Positions 34,131 through 41,869 of a stretch of DNA of 64,000 nt are shown piece after piece. The notes under the pieces were generated by a model. That model worked only from the letters and a program-made list of their open reading frames with translations, had not been told where the DNA came from and did not search any database. Positions within the stretch are counted from its first letter, which is position 1, and the number at the start of each line of letters is the position of its first letter. Position numbers and translations under genes: made by a program. The DNA is from WYZ-LMO2 sp038731605 (GTDB taxonomy: Archaea > Halobacteriota > Archaeoglobi > Archaeoglobales > Archaeoglobaceae). The DNA lies in assembly GCA_038731605.1 (NCBI GenBank), contig JAVYQP010000001.1, positions 1 to 64,000 on the forward strand, read 5' to 3'.

Positions 34131-34147
34131 AAGATTTAAATTATAAT
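34131..34147 (+). promoter_or_regulatory. TATA box of the PAS histidine kinase
   Basis: AGATTTAAATTATAATG lies about 20-30 bases before the ATG at 34162, giving a short leader. Confidence 0.45.
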
Positions 34148-34161
34148 GATGAGTTAGATCC

Positions 34162-35187
34162 ATGGATTGGAAAACAGCGATGGATGAGTTCCCGACTGCG
34201 ATAGTCGTTGTAGATGGGAGGGGACGGATTGTTTACCTGAACAAGATACTCGCAGAAAGAAGTGGTTTGAGCTACGAGGAAATGACGAAAAACCCTCAAA
34301 ATTATTTTCACAAGGAGGACTACCCAAAGCTTGTAGATCTCATCATCAAGACTTTTGTGGAGAAAAGGAAGAATCCTGACCCTCCGCTACTTGTTCGAGC
34401 CTTCGACAAGTGGGGAAAGATGAACTGGCTCGAGGCGAGGACGAGGTATGCGGAAATAAATGGAAAACCCTACTGTCTATTAGCCTACACGGACGTTTCC
34501 GATAGAGTTGCGTTACAGAAGAGAATTGAGGAGCTCAACGATTATCTGCGATTCCTGAACAGCATGCTACGCCACGATATATTGAACATTTTTGCGAGGA
34601 TTTATCCGCTCATCGAGCTCCTCGAAGAAGAACCGAATGCGGAAATTTTGCAAAAGATGAAAGACGCAGTGGCTAAGGGAATCGACCTCGTGAAAAAGAT
34701 GAAGGAACTCGAATCCTCGCTTGAACTCGTCAAAGAGTGTTACGATCTCAGGGAAGTGATCCTCGAGGTCTCAAAGAGCCATGGGGTGCGAGTCAGCGTT
34801 GAAGGAAACGCAAAGGTGGTTGCAAACTCGGGCATCTACAACATCTTCGAAAACCTCATCGACAACGCCGTCAAGCATGGAGGGGCGACGGAGATAAGGG
34901 TTGAGATTAGGAGCAACGACGAAGTGGAAGTCCTTTTTAGCGACAATGGCAGGGGAATACCCAAAGAGTTTGCAAGTAAAGTTTTTACAAAGGGTTTCAC
35001 AACCAAGGGCACGGGGCTCGGGCTTTTCATAGTCAAGAAGTTGATGGAGCGTTATCAAGGTAGCATCGAGCTTGTGAATCCGGAAACCGCAACTTTTCTG
35101 CTCAAATTCCCGAAGGCTTCAGAACAAATGATCAGAAACGAGCTGTGCGAGAGTCGTAACTACGCCAGCGTAGAACAGCAAAAATAA
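34162..35187 (+). CDS. PAS-domain sensor histidine kinase
   Basis: A 341-residue cytoplasmic kinase without membrane helices. A PAS domain (about 7-125, VVDGRGRIVYLNKILAERSG) is followed by a histidine box (LRHDILNIFARIYPL near 135-150). An HATPase domain follows with the N box NLIDNAVKHGG, G1 DNGRGIP and G2 GTGLGLFIVKKLMERYQG. No response regulator is next to it. The last about 23 codons overlap the convergent ccmB gene by 69 bases, so the C-terminal tail should be treated with care. Confidence 0.88.
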   Translation: MDWKTAMDEFPTAIVVVDGRGRIVYLNKILAERSGLSYEEMTKNPQNYFHKEDYPKLVDLIIKTFVEKRKNPDPPLLVRAFDKWGKMNWLEARTRYAEINGKPYCLLAYTDVSDRVALQKRIEELNDYLRFLNSMLRHDILNIFARIYPLIELLEEEPNAEILQKMKDAVAKGIDLVKKMKELESSLELVKECYDLREVILEVSKSHGVRVSVEGNAKVVANSGIYNIFENLIDNAVKHGGATEIRVEIRSNDEVEVLFSDNGRGIPKEFASKVFTKGFTTKGTGLGLFIVKKLMERYQGSIELVNPETATFLLKFPKASEQMIRNELCESRNYASVEQQK

Positions 35188-35754
35188 GGCGCTGAAAAAG
35201 TCGAATACACCACTGTGGGCGAGGTTGAGTAGCTTAATTCCCGGGAGGATCACGGGGAAGATTATGGGGAAGAGCATCGTAGCCAAAAACGCTTCTCTAC
35301 CTTTTGCAAATGCGGAAATCGGTGAAAGCAAGGTTACAGCGCTTGAAATCGGGAAAGCAACGATTGCGAGCGAGGCGAGGAGAAGGAAGAAGTTCCCCTC
35401 GAGGTTGAAAAGCGCATAGCAGATTGGTGCTATTATCGAAACAAGGAAAAGAACTATCAGAAAATTCGAGAGTATCTTCGAGGTTATTATCTCCTGAGCG
35501 CTGAGCGAAGCCTTCAGGGCTTCGATCGTCTCGAGCTCGAACTCCCTTGTTACAGTAGCCGAGCAGGCTAAGATCGATGAGAAAAGGGTTACGAGGACTA
35601 AGATTGGGGCGAAAAAGATCTTTGCATCGATCGACAGGCTGAAGAGGAAAGCAGTCGTCAAGGCAAATAGTATGGCGTTGTTTAAACCAGCCTTACTCCT
35701 GATCTCGATCTTTAGATCCTTCTTCACGAGTTCTAAGAGCTCTGAGCGCCTCAT
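35119..35754 (-). CDS. ccmB: haem exporter CcmB-like membrane protein
   Basis: A 211-residue protein with six hydrophobic helices and the CcmB-like features RSELLELVKKDLKIEIRSKAG at the N-terminus and REAFLATMLFPIIFPVILPGI near the C-terminal third. It would be the permease partner of CcmA for cytochrome c maturation. Its ATG at 35754 overlaps ccmA by 62 bases, and its C-terminus overlaps the kinase tail. It belongs to the long minus-strand ribosomal-protein/his/ccm run. Confidence 0.75.
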   Translation of the reverse strand: MRRSELLELVKKDLKIEIRSKAGLNNAILFALTTAFLFSLSIDAKIFFAPILVLVTLFSSILACSATVTREFELETIEALKASLSAQEIITSKILSNFLIVLFLVSIIAPICYALFNLEGNFFLLLASLAIVAFPISSAVTLLSPISAFAKGREAFLATMLFPIIFPVILPGIKLLNLAHSGVFDFFSALFLLFYAGVVTTLAQLVSDHLF

Positions 35755-36367
35755 CGTAATCTCTTCCGAAGTAAACGAGCTCACCCTTCTCGAGCACTGC
35801 GAAGTTTTCGCAAAATCTCGCTTCATCTAAGCTGTGGGTAGAGAAAACCAACGAGCCCCTGAAGTCATGGATTTTAGCCCAGAGGATCTCTCTCCCCTCC
35901 ACATCGAGCGAGGAAAAAGGCTCGTCCAGTATCAGGAGCTTGGGGTTTAACATTAACGCCTTTGCGATCGCAACCCTCTGCAAATACCCCCTTGAAAGCT
36001 CGAAAACCTTGCAGTTTAGCTTTTCCTTAAGCTTAAGCTCATCGACAACGAATTCCCAATTGTTGATTCCGTGGAGCTTTGCGAAGAAGCGCAAGTTCTC
36101 TTCTACGCTTAGCTCTCTGTATAGCATTGGATTGTGCGTCACAATCCCGATTTTTCTCCTTACGTCAACGTTTTTAAACGGATCTTCTCCGAAAACGCTC
36201 ACTTTCCCTTGCGTTGGTTTTGTAATCCCGGCGAGTATCTTTGCCAACGTGCTTTTCCCAGCGCCGTTGTAGCCGAGGATTGCGACACTCTTTTCAAAAC
36301 TCAGAGAAACGTTTTTCAAAGCAAAAGTCTCTCCGAATCTCTTGCTTACGTTCTCGCAGACTATCAA
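35693..36367 (-). CDS. ccmA: haem exporter/ABC ATP-binding protein CcmA-like
   Basis: A 224-residue ABC ATPase with Walker A LGYNGAGKSTLAKILAG, Q-loop THNPMLYRELSV, signature variant LSRGYLQRVAI and Walker B LLILDEPFSSLD. The TTG start at 36367 shares bases with the hisB stop, which gives the normal CcmA length. The alternative longer frame is a shadow of hisB. It pairs with CcmB downstream. A role in cytochrome c maturation is inferred from the partner. Confidence 0.8.
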   Translation of the reverse strand: MIVCENVSKRFGETFALKNVSLSFEKSVAILGYNGAGKSTLAKILAGITKPTQGKVSVFGEDPFKNVDVRRKIGIVTHNPMLYRELSVEENLRFFAKLHGINNWEFVVDELKLKEKLNCKVFELSRGYLQRVAIAKALMLNPKLLILDEPFSSLDVEGREILWAKIHDFRGSLVFSTHSLDEARFCENFAVLEKGELVYFGRDYDEALRALRTREEGSKDRDQE

Positions 36368-36903
36368 TCGAGAACACCCTTCGCACTTCTGTATTCGTTG
36401 CTCGTTTTCTTCAACGCCTGTCTGAGCGCCAAGGCGAAGGATTTGCAACAAGCTTCGATCATGTGGTGCGAATTCTTTCCCTTCACAGCGAGGTAAACGT
36501 TCAGCCCAGAGTTCCTGCAGAGAGTGTCGAAGAAGTGCAGGAAGTCCTCAGCTCTAATTCTGCTGTCCTTGAGCTCACCCTCGAAGACAAAAACACCTCT
36601 CCCGCTGAAGTCGAGGGCACAGGTTGCCACGGACTCGTCCATTGGAACAATCGCAAACCCAAATCTCTCTATTCCCTTCTTTTCGATCTCCGCAATGCTC
36701 TTTCCCAAGCATATGGCGACGTCCTCGATGACGTGGTGCTCATCCTTTCCCTTTGCCTTCACTTCGAGCTTATAGCCGGAGATCTTTGCAATCGTTTGTA
36801 GCATGTGGTCGAAGAAGTCGATTCCCGTGCTTACCTCTGTTTTTTCCGCATCAAAAGTTGCGACGACTTCTGTTTCCTCAGTTTTTCTCGTTACCTTTTT
36901 CAT
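36364..36903 (-). CDS. hisB: imidazoleglycerol-phosphate dehydratase
   Basis: A 179-residue HisB with the two metal-binding motif regions: FFDHMLQTIAKISG and KDEHHVIEDVAICLGKS in the first half, and LHFFDTLCRNSG and KGKNSHHMIEACCKSFALALR in the second. It catalyses a late histidine-synthesis step. It overlaps hisA by 4 bases and ccmA by 4 bases. No bifunctional phosphatase domain is attached. Confidence 0.95.
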   Translation of the reverse strand: MKKVTRKTEETEVVATFDAEKTEVSTGIDFFDHMLQTIAKISGYKLEVKAKGKDEHHVIEDVAICLGKSIAEIEKKGIERFGFAIVPMDESVATCALDFSGRGVFVFEGELKDSRIRAEDFLHFFDTLCRNSGLNVYLAVKGKNSHHMIEACCKSFALALRQALKKTSNEYRSAKGVLD

Positions 36904-37607
36904 GACTCAAGTCTAAGCGCATCTTCGAATTTAATCTTTCCCATATACAACGCTGAGCCCAAGATCGCCCCACTCGCCCCAAGGCTCTTCACAAACTCTA
37001 TGTCCTCGAGCGAAGAAATCCCACCAGCAACGTGGAATGGACGCTTTAGATCCCTTAGGAACTCAAGACTCTTTTTTTCTATGCCCTTTGCAAGTCCCTC
37101 GACGTCGATGTTCGTATACAAAAAGAGGACTTCGCAGTCTTCGTAGAGCTTTGCAACCTCGAGCGGTGTGAGCGAAGTCACACTCTTCCACCCTTTAACC
37201 GCCACCCTCCCCTTTTTTGCATCGATCGCAATCATCACTCTTCCTCTCCATTTCTCTGCGAACTCCTTCACCTCTTCGACTCTCTCGATCGCCAGAGTTC
37301 CGAAGATAACTCGTTTTGCTCCAAGCCTAAGAAGTCTCTCTGCAATCTCGAAGCTTCGAATCCCTCCGCCGACTTGAACTTCGACCCCGAGCGAGATTAT
37401 GTCATGGATTATCTCCTCGTGCCTAAGCTTTCCTTGGAAAGCGCCATCCAAATCGATGACGTGCAAAACCTTCGCTCCCTTTTCAACCCAGCTCTTTGCG
37501 ACTTCCAATGGATTTTCGGAAGAAAAGATTATCTCGTTCTCTTTTCCCTGCCTAAGCCTGACTACTTTGCCATCCTTAAGATCGACCGCAGGGATAACTC
37601 TAAACAT
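36900..37607 (-). CDS. hisA: ProFAR isomerase (phosphoribosylformimino-5-aminoimidazole carboxamide ribotide isomerase)
   Basis: A 235-residue TIM barrel with FRVIPAVDLKDGKVVRLRQG at the start, LHVIDLDGAFQG, the catalytic-type aspartate segment AIDAKKGRVAVKGW and phosphate loops QVGGGIRS and VAGGISSLEDI. It performs the Amadori rearrangement in histidine synthesis. It overlaps rpoD by 8 bases, placing histidine genes directly behind the ribosomal-protein/RNA-polymerase run. Confidence 0.94.
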   Translation of the reverse strand: MFRVIPAVDLKDGKVVRLRQGKENEIIFSSENPLEVAKSWVEKGAKVLHVIDLDGAFQGKLRHEEIIHDIISLGVEVQVGGGIRSFEIAERLLRLGAKRVIFGTLAIERVEEVKEFAEKWRGRVMIAIDAKKGRVAVKGWKSVTSLTPLEVAKLYEDCEVLFLYTNIDVEGLAKGIEKKSLEFLRDLKRPFHVAGGISSLEDIEFVKSLGASGAILGSALYMGKIKFEDALRLES

Positions 37608-38391
37608 TTATCTCTGCGAGAAGCTTGCCGAAGTTCTCAGCCTTGCTCTTCAGGATCTCGAGGGCTTTTTTGAGAACGATTTTTGCCGGCATTGCACCTG
37701 TCGCTTCTGCGGTGAACAGAAAATCGTTCGTCTCGAGGACTTTTATCGCCTTCTCTTCGCAAACCTTCTCGCACTCCCTACACATTGAGCACTCGAGCAA
37801 GTTCGTGACCACGATCTTGTTGTCTTTCAACTCGAGCAAGTTGCGTGGGCAAGCTTTTATGCACTCCTTGCATTGGTTGCACTTCTCGGAGATCTCTATC
37901 TTTGGAATTATCCTGTAGAAGCAGACCGAAACTGGCTGGAACTTCGCGTGTTCTTTTCCAATTCCAAGCCTCGCAATGGCTTCGATCATCAGCTGTTGCC
38001 CATTGAATAGCTCGAGCACTGGGATGTCTTTGTAGGCGAAGTGCACATCTGGGTCGTCGCTCACGAAATCTCCGGAGTAAACGATCCTCGGACCTTCAAC
38101 GTTGAGCCTAAAAGAAACCTGACAACTTGGGCATCCAACGCCACCGCAACTGCACTCTTTTTGCATCCTGAATCTGTCGACTGTTTTTATTGGTATCATC
38201 GCAAGTCGATGGGCAATCATCTCATCGTAGAAATAGCTCGAGTTCGCATAGAAGTCCACGTAATCAATCGCAAGCGTTGGGACAAGCGATTTCATCGCTC
38301 TCCTTATCGAGTTAGCTAACGCTGGCGAGGCGTTGCGAAGGATAAAAACGATTTTTTCATCACTCTCGCTTAAAAATTCAATCTTGGGCAT
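37600..38391 (-). CDS. rpoD: DNA-directed RNA polymerase subunit D (with ferredoxin-type cluster domain)
   Basis: A 263-residue archaeal RNA polymerase subunit D (alpha-like). It has the N-terminal dimerisation domain (LRNASPALANSIRRAMKS) and an inserted cysteine-rich domain with CNQCKECIKACP and CSMCRECEKVCEEKA, giving two potential 4Fe-4S sites, plus a CSCGGVGCPSC zinc-type stretch. It assembles RNA polymerase. Its ATG shares a TAATG overlap with the rps11 stop. The longer frame from 38430 is rejected. Confidence 0.96.
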   Translation of the reverse strand: MPKIEFLSESDEKIVFILRNASPALANSIRRAMKSLVPTLAIDYVDFYANSSYFYDEMIAHRLAMIPIKTVDRFRMQKECSCGGVGCPSCQVSFRLNVEGPRIVYSGDFVSDDPDVHFAYKDIPVLELFNGQQLMIEAIARLGIGKEHAKFQPVSVCFYRIIPKIEISEKCNQCKECIKACPRNLLELKDNKIVVTNLLECSMCRECEKVCEEKAIKVLETNDFLFTAEATGAMPAKIVLKKALEILKSKAENFGKLLAEINV

Positions 38392-38783
38392 TACACTCTC
38401 CTTCCCCTTCTCCCACCAGGTGGGCGACAAGTGTCGTGCGGGATTGGTGTAACGTCCTCGATTCTACCGATCCTCAAACCAGCCCTCGCCAAAGCTCTTA
38501 TCGCAGCCTGAGCTCCGGGTCCAGGGATCTTAGACCGATTCCCTCCGGGGGCTCTTACCTTTATGTGCACCGCATTGATTCCCTTTTCCATCGCTATGCT
38601 CGCAGCCTTTAAAGCTCCTTGCATTGCGGTGTATGGATTTCCCTCGTCTCTCGCAGCCTTCACGATCATTCCACCGCTCACCCTTGCGATGATCTCGGCT
38701 CCGGTGATGTCTGTGATCGTTATTATTGTGTTGTTGAAGCTCGAGTATATGTGCGCAATCCCCCATCTGATCTTTTCAGGCAT
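38391..38783 (-). CDS. rps11: 30S ribosomal protein S11
   Basis: A 130-residue S11 with the family block IAHIYSSFNNTIITITD, the ARVSGGMIVKAARDEGNPY segment, and C-terminal HDTCRPPGGRRGRRV. The ATG shares a TAATG overlap with the S4 stop. It contacts the mRNA exit region of the small subunit. Confidence 0.97.
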   Translation of the reverse strand: MPEKIRWGIAHIYSSFNNTIITITDITGAEIIARVSGGMIVKAARDEGNPYTAMQGALKAASIAMEKGINAVHIKVRAPGGNRSKIPGPGAQAAIRALARAGLRIGRIEDVTPIPHDTCRPPGGRRGRRV

Positions 38784-39271
38784 TACGATCTCACCCCGAT
38801 CTTGCTCTCGAGGTCTTTCAAAACTATGAAGCTCGGGCAAGTGACCTTTCTACCATCAACCTCTATGTGCCCATGGACTATCATCTGCCTCGCTTGCTTT
38901 ATCGTCTTCGCCAATCCCTGGCGGAAAACGATCGTTTGCAGTCTTCGCTCCAAGAAGTTCTCGACGGATAGATCGAGAACGTCGTCGAGCGTTGCGTTCT
39001 CCTTCAGAATCCCGAACTTCTGCAGTTTCTTTATCACCGCCTGCGCCTTTGCCCTCGCAAACTCGCCCTCTTTCCCAGGAAGGTTTATCTTGCCGAGTAA
39101 ATCCCTTGCGACTCTTCTATACTTTCGAAGGAGGTTCTGGAACCTCCAGACTTCCCTCTTGTTCCTCAGCCCATACTTTATGACCAACTGCGTGTCCCTT
39201 TCGATCCTACTCCTGTCCCAAGGACGGACGGGTGATACGTAGCTTTTTCTCTGTCTCTTCGGGTCCCCCAT
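38783..39271 (-). CDS. rps4: 30S ribosomal protein S4
   Basis: A 162-residue archaeal S4 with the N-terminal KRQRKSYVSPVRPWDRSRI and the S4 RNA-binding domain ERRLQTIVFRQGLAKTIKQA, IVHGHIEVDGRKVTCPSF. It lies 10 bases after rps13. It is a primary 16S rRNA binder. Confidence 0.97.
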   Translation of the reverse strand: MGDPKRQRKSYVSPVRPWDRSRIERDTQLVIKYGLRNKREVWRFQNLLRKYRRVARDLLGKINLPGKEGEFARAKAQAVIKKLQKFGILKENATLDDVLDLSVENFLERRLQTIVFRQGLAKTIKQARQMIVHGHIEVDGRKVTCPSFIVLKDLESKIGVRS

Positions 39272-39281
39272 AAGATCACCT

Positions 39282-39719
39282 TCACGTCTTCTTCCTTATG
39301 ACTCCCACCGTTCTGCCCTTTCTTCCAGTAGATCTTGTTCTTTGCCCTCGCACCTTCTTGCCCTTCGCATGCCTAACGCCACGGTAGCACTTTATCTTGA
39401 TCATCCGCTCGATGTCGAGCATCCTTGCGAACTGCACGTCCTTCGAAAGCAAGTGTAGGTTTTGCCCAGTGACTGGATCGAAACGCCTGTTGAGCATCCA
39501 AGCGGGCAGTTCTTCTATCTTCTCCTCTATTATGCTCCTAAGCTTCTCTATTTCCTCGTCTGCGAGATATCCGAGTCTCTTTTTGGCATCAATGCCCGTC
39601 AAGTTGACGATGCTCCTCGCCATTCTTATCCCTATGCCTGGAATCGCTGTTAGAGCGTGGACTACGTTCCTATTCCCGTCAAGATCCGTATCGGCGATTC
39701 TTACTATGTGCTTGAACAT
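39282..39719 (-). CDS. rps13: 30S ribosomal protein S13
   Basis: A 145-residue S13 beginning FKHIVRIADTDLDGNRNV, with the helix-two-turn-helix AIPGIGIRMARSI and the basic C-terminus RHAKGKKVRGQRTRSTGRKGR. It is the first gene of the minus-strand run to ccmB. The ATG at 39719 follows GTAGTGGTAGC; the in-frame ATG at 39782 is rejected because it adds a non-family tail. Confidence 0.96.
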   Translation of the reverse strand: MFKHIVRIADTDLDGNRNVVHALTAIPGIGIRMARSIVNLTGIDAKKRLGYLADEEIEKLRSIIEEKIEELPAWMLNRRFDPVTGQNLHLLSKDVQFARMLDIERMIKIKCYRGVRHAKGKKVRGQRTRSTGRKGRTVGVIRKKT

Positions 39720-39833
39720 GCTACCACTACGACACCGCTTCCCGAAGCGATATTTAAATATTTTGTGCATCGATGTGCTCAAGTGTAATCATTTTTTCTG
39801 GAAAAATCGGTAAGAAAAATTTTTAAAACTTAT

Positions 39834-39883
39834 CCCCTCCGGGACTGAGTCTGCGGTCTTGGCTCTCACCCCCTAAGGAAATT
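39834..39883 (+). other. GC-rich island with hairpin in the AT-rich rps13/Lrp spacer; possible small RNA
   Basis: The 247-base divergent spacer (39720-39966) is AT-rich except for about 50 GC-rich bases here. Within it GAGTC and GGCTC can pair (5 base pairs, one G-T) around a 9-base loop, flanked by GGG and CCC. A TATA-like TTTTTAAAA lies about 20 bases upstream on the plus strand. GC-rich islands in AT-rich spacers of hyperthermophiles are often structured RNAs. No known family was recognised, and the strand is a guess. Confidence 0.3.
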
Positions 39884-39966
39884 GTGCATTATTAGTTAAT
39901 AAAGTTTTCTCTCAAAAGTGAAATTTCGCATGAGAAGCTTAAAATACAACGACGCAAATTTAGCCC

Positions 39967-40458
39967 GTGGAGGATTTCGAGATTGAGATGCTCAGGATAC
40001 TTGAGGAGAACGCAAGGATCAGTTGCGAGGAATTGGCTGAAACGCTTGGGGTTAGCGTTGAAACCGTCAAGGAAAGCTTGAAGAAACTCGAAGAAAACGG
40101 CGTTATTTTGAAATACAAGGCTATCGTCAACTGGGAGAAACTGCAGGAGGATTACGTTTACGCCGTGATAAACGTTAAGGTCTCGCTCTCGAGGGAGAAG
40201 GGATACGACGACATCGCTCGGAGGATTGCGAAGTTTCCAGAGGTTCACGCAGTTCGTTTAGTGAGCGGGGAGGCGGATTTTCAAGTCGTGATAAAGGGAA
40301 AGACGCTTAAAGACGTCGCCTTCTTCGTTGCGGAGAAGATCTCGACGATACCCGAGGTTAGGGACACGGTTACGCACTTCGTTTTAAGAACTTACAAGGA
40401 AGAAGGGGTGACGCTCTTTGCAGACGAGGAAGACAGAAGACTCGCCTTCACGCCGTAG
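39967..40458 (+). CDS. Lrp/AsnC family transcriptional regulator
   Basis: A 163-residue Lrp-type protein starting at GTG. The N-terminal helix-turn-helix (ISCEELAETLGVSVETVKESLKKL, about 18-40) is followed by a RAM/ACT effector-binding domain (YVYAVINVKVS, VRLVSGEADFQVVIKG). It overlaps the aminotransferase gene by 41 bases, which makes it a likely local amino-acid-responsive regulator of that gene. Confidence 0.9.
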   Translation: MEDFEIEMLRILEENARISCEELAETLGVSVETVKESLKKLEENGVILKYKAIVNWEKLQEDYVYAVINVKVSLSREKGYDDIARRIAKFPEVHAVRLVSGEADFQVVIKGKTLKDVAFFVAEKISTIPEVRDTVTHFVLRTYKEEGVTLFADEEDRRLAFTP

Positions 40459-41590
40459 GGTTGCAAAGAGGGTCGAAGACTTAAGACCCTCTGGAATAAG
40501 GAGGTTCTTCGACCTCGTGATTGGCAGAGAGGACGTTATAAGCCTTGGAGTCGGAGAGCCAGATTTTCCAGTGCCTTGGAGGGTAAGGGAGGAGATGATA
40601 TACTCGCTGGAAAAAGGCTTCACCTCTTACACTTCAAACCTCGGTCTTCCAGAGCTTAGGGAGGGGATCGCAGAATACTACAGGAGATTCTCTTTGAAAG
40701 CATCGCCAAGTCAAGTTCTTGTGACAACAGGAGCGAGCGAGGCTATAGATTTGGCGATAAGGGCTATAATCGACCCTGGAGACAGGGTTTTAGTCCCCGA
40801 GCCTTGTTACGTGAGCTACAAACCTTTGATCACGATCTGCCATGGAGAAGTTATCTCGATCCCAACGAATCCCAGCTTCAAGCTCACGAAGGAAACCATT
40901 GAGAAATACGTCGATGAGAGAACGAAGGCTTTGGTCCTAAACTATCCAGCAAATCCGACAGGGGTTAGCTACACGAAGAAGGAGCTTGAAGAGATTGCTG
41001 AGAGCGTTGTTGAGCACGACCTCATCGTAATTTCTGATGAGATATACGCTGAGCTTAGCTACGATTATAGGCATGTCTCCATCGCATCGCTGAACGGCAT
41101 GGACGATCGTTGCATCGTTATAAACGGCTTTTCAAAGGCGTTCTCGATGACGGGACTTAGAGTTGGGTATCTAATAGCCCCAGACGACATCTTCAATGCA
41201 ATCCTGAAGATTCATCAATACTGCATGCTTTGCGCTCCGATAACTTCGCAGATCGGCGCAATCGAAGCTTTGAGATCGCTCGAAGAAGTTGAGAAAGCGA
41301 GGGCGGAGTATTTGCGGAGAAGGAATTACGTGACGAAGAGGTTGAACGAGTTCCTCGAAGTTAAAAAGCCTGAAGGCGCCTTTTATGCTTTCCCGAGCAT
41401 AGCTTCAACGGGGATGAGCAGTGAAGAGTTCGCTGAAAAGCTTTTGTTTGAGAAGAACGTTGCAGTCGTTCCCGGGAACGCCTTTGGTGAGTGTGGAGAG
41501 GGTTACATAAGGATGGCGTTCGCAGTTAAGTTCGAGAAGCTGAAGGAAGCCTTGGATAGAATGGAGGACTTCGTGAATGCCAAGGGTTAA
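40418..41590 (+). CDS. class I/II pyridoxal-phosphate aminotransferase (aspartate/aromatic type)
   Basis: A 390-residue fold-type I aminotransferase. GVGEPDFPVP at the N-terminus, the NYPANPTG cofactor loop, SDEIYAELSYD, and the PLP lysine motif INGFSKAFSMTGLRVGY are all present. Substrate specificity between aspartate, aromatic and alanine families is not decided. The start is a TTG at 40418 because no other start lies before the conserved part. It overlaps the Lrp gene and the next small gene by 14 bases. Confidence 0.88.
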   Translation: MQTRKTEDSPSRRRVAKRVEDLRPSGIRRFFDLVIGREDVISLGVGEPDFPVPWRVREEMIYSLEKGFTSYTSNLGLPELREGIAEYYRRFSLKASPSQVLVTTGASEAIDLAIRAIIDPGDRVLVPEPCYVSYKPLITICHGEVISIPTNPSFKLTKETIEKYVDERTKALVLNYPANPTGVSYTKKELEEIAESVVEHDLIVISDEIYAELSYDYRHVSIASLNGMDDRCIVINGFSKAFSMTGLRVGYLIAPDDIFNAILKIHQYCMLCAPITSQIGAIEALRSLEEVEKARAEYLRRRNYVTKRLNEFLEVKKPEGAFYAFPSIASTGMSSEEFAEKLLFEKNVAVVPGNAFGECGEGYIRMAFAVKFEKLKEALDRMEDFVNAKG

Positions 41591-41837
41591 GCTCTTCGCC
41601 ATGTTCCGAGAATCTGCTGGGAAAAGCGAGTTGGAGATCGAAGCGAAGAATTTGAGGGAAGTGCTCGAGAAACTCTGCAACGAGTTTCCGAAGCTCAGGG
41701 CTTTGTTTTTCGAAGAGGGGAAGCTGAGAGAAACTGTGCACATAATGGTCAATGGAAGGCATTTCCGTGGGAATTTAGAGATCGAAGTGAAGGAGAGCGA
41801 TGTCATAGCAATCTTCCCACCTGTGAGCGGTGGGTAG
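41577..41837 (+). CDS. MoaD/ThiS family sulfur-carrier protein
   Basis: An 86-residue beta-grasp protein ending in IFPPVSGG, the C-terminal double glycine that is adenylated and thiocarboxylated. Residues 1-80 show the family core (VKLFAMFRESAGKSELEI, LRETVHIMVNG). It may serve molybdopterin/tungstopterin, thiamine or another sulfur pathway; the adjacent genes do not decide. The start lies within the aminotransferase C-terminus. Confidence 0.85.
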   Translation: MPRVKLFAMFRESAGKSELEIEAKNLREVLEKLCNEFPKLRALFFEEGKLRETVHIMVNGRHFRGNLEIEVKESDVIAIFPPVSGG

Positions 41838-41869
41838 CTTTTTTCTTCCTTGCCCATACTTTCATTGGG

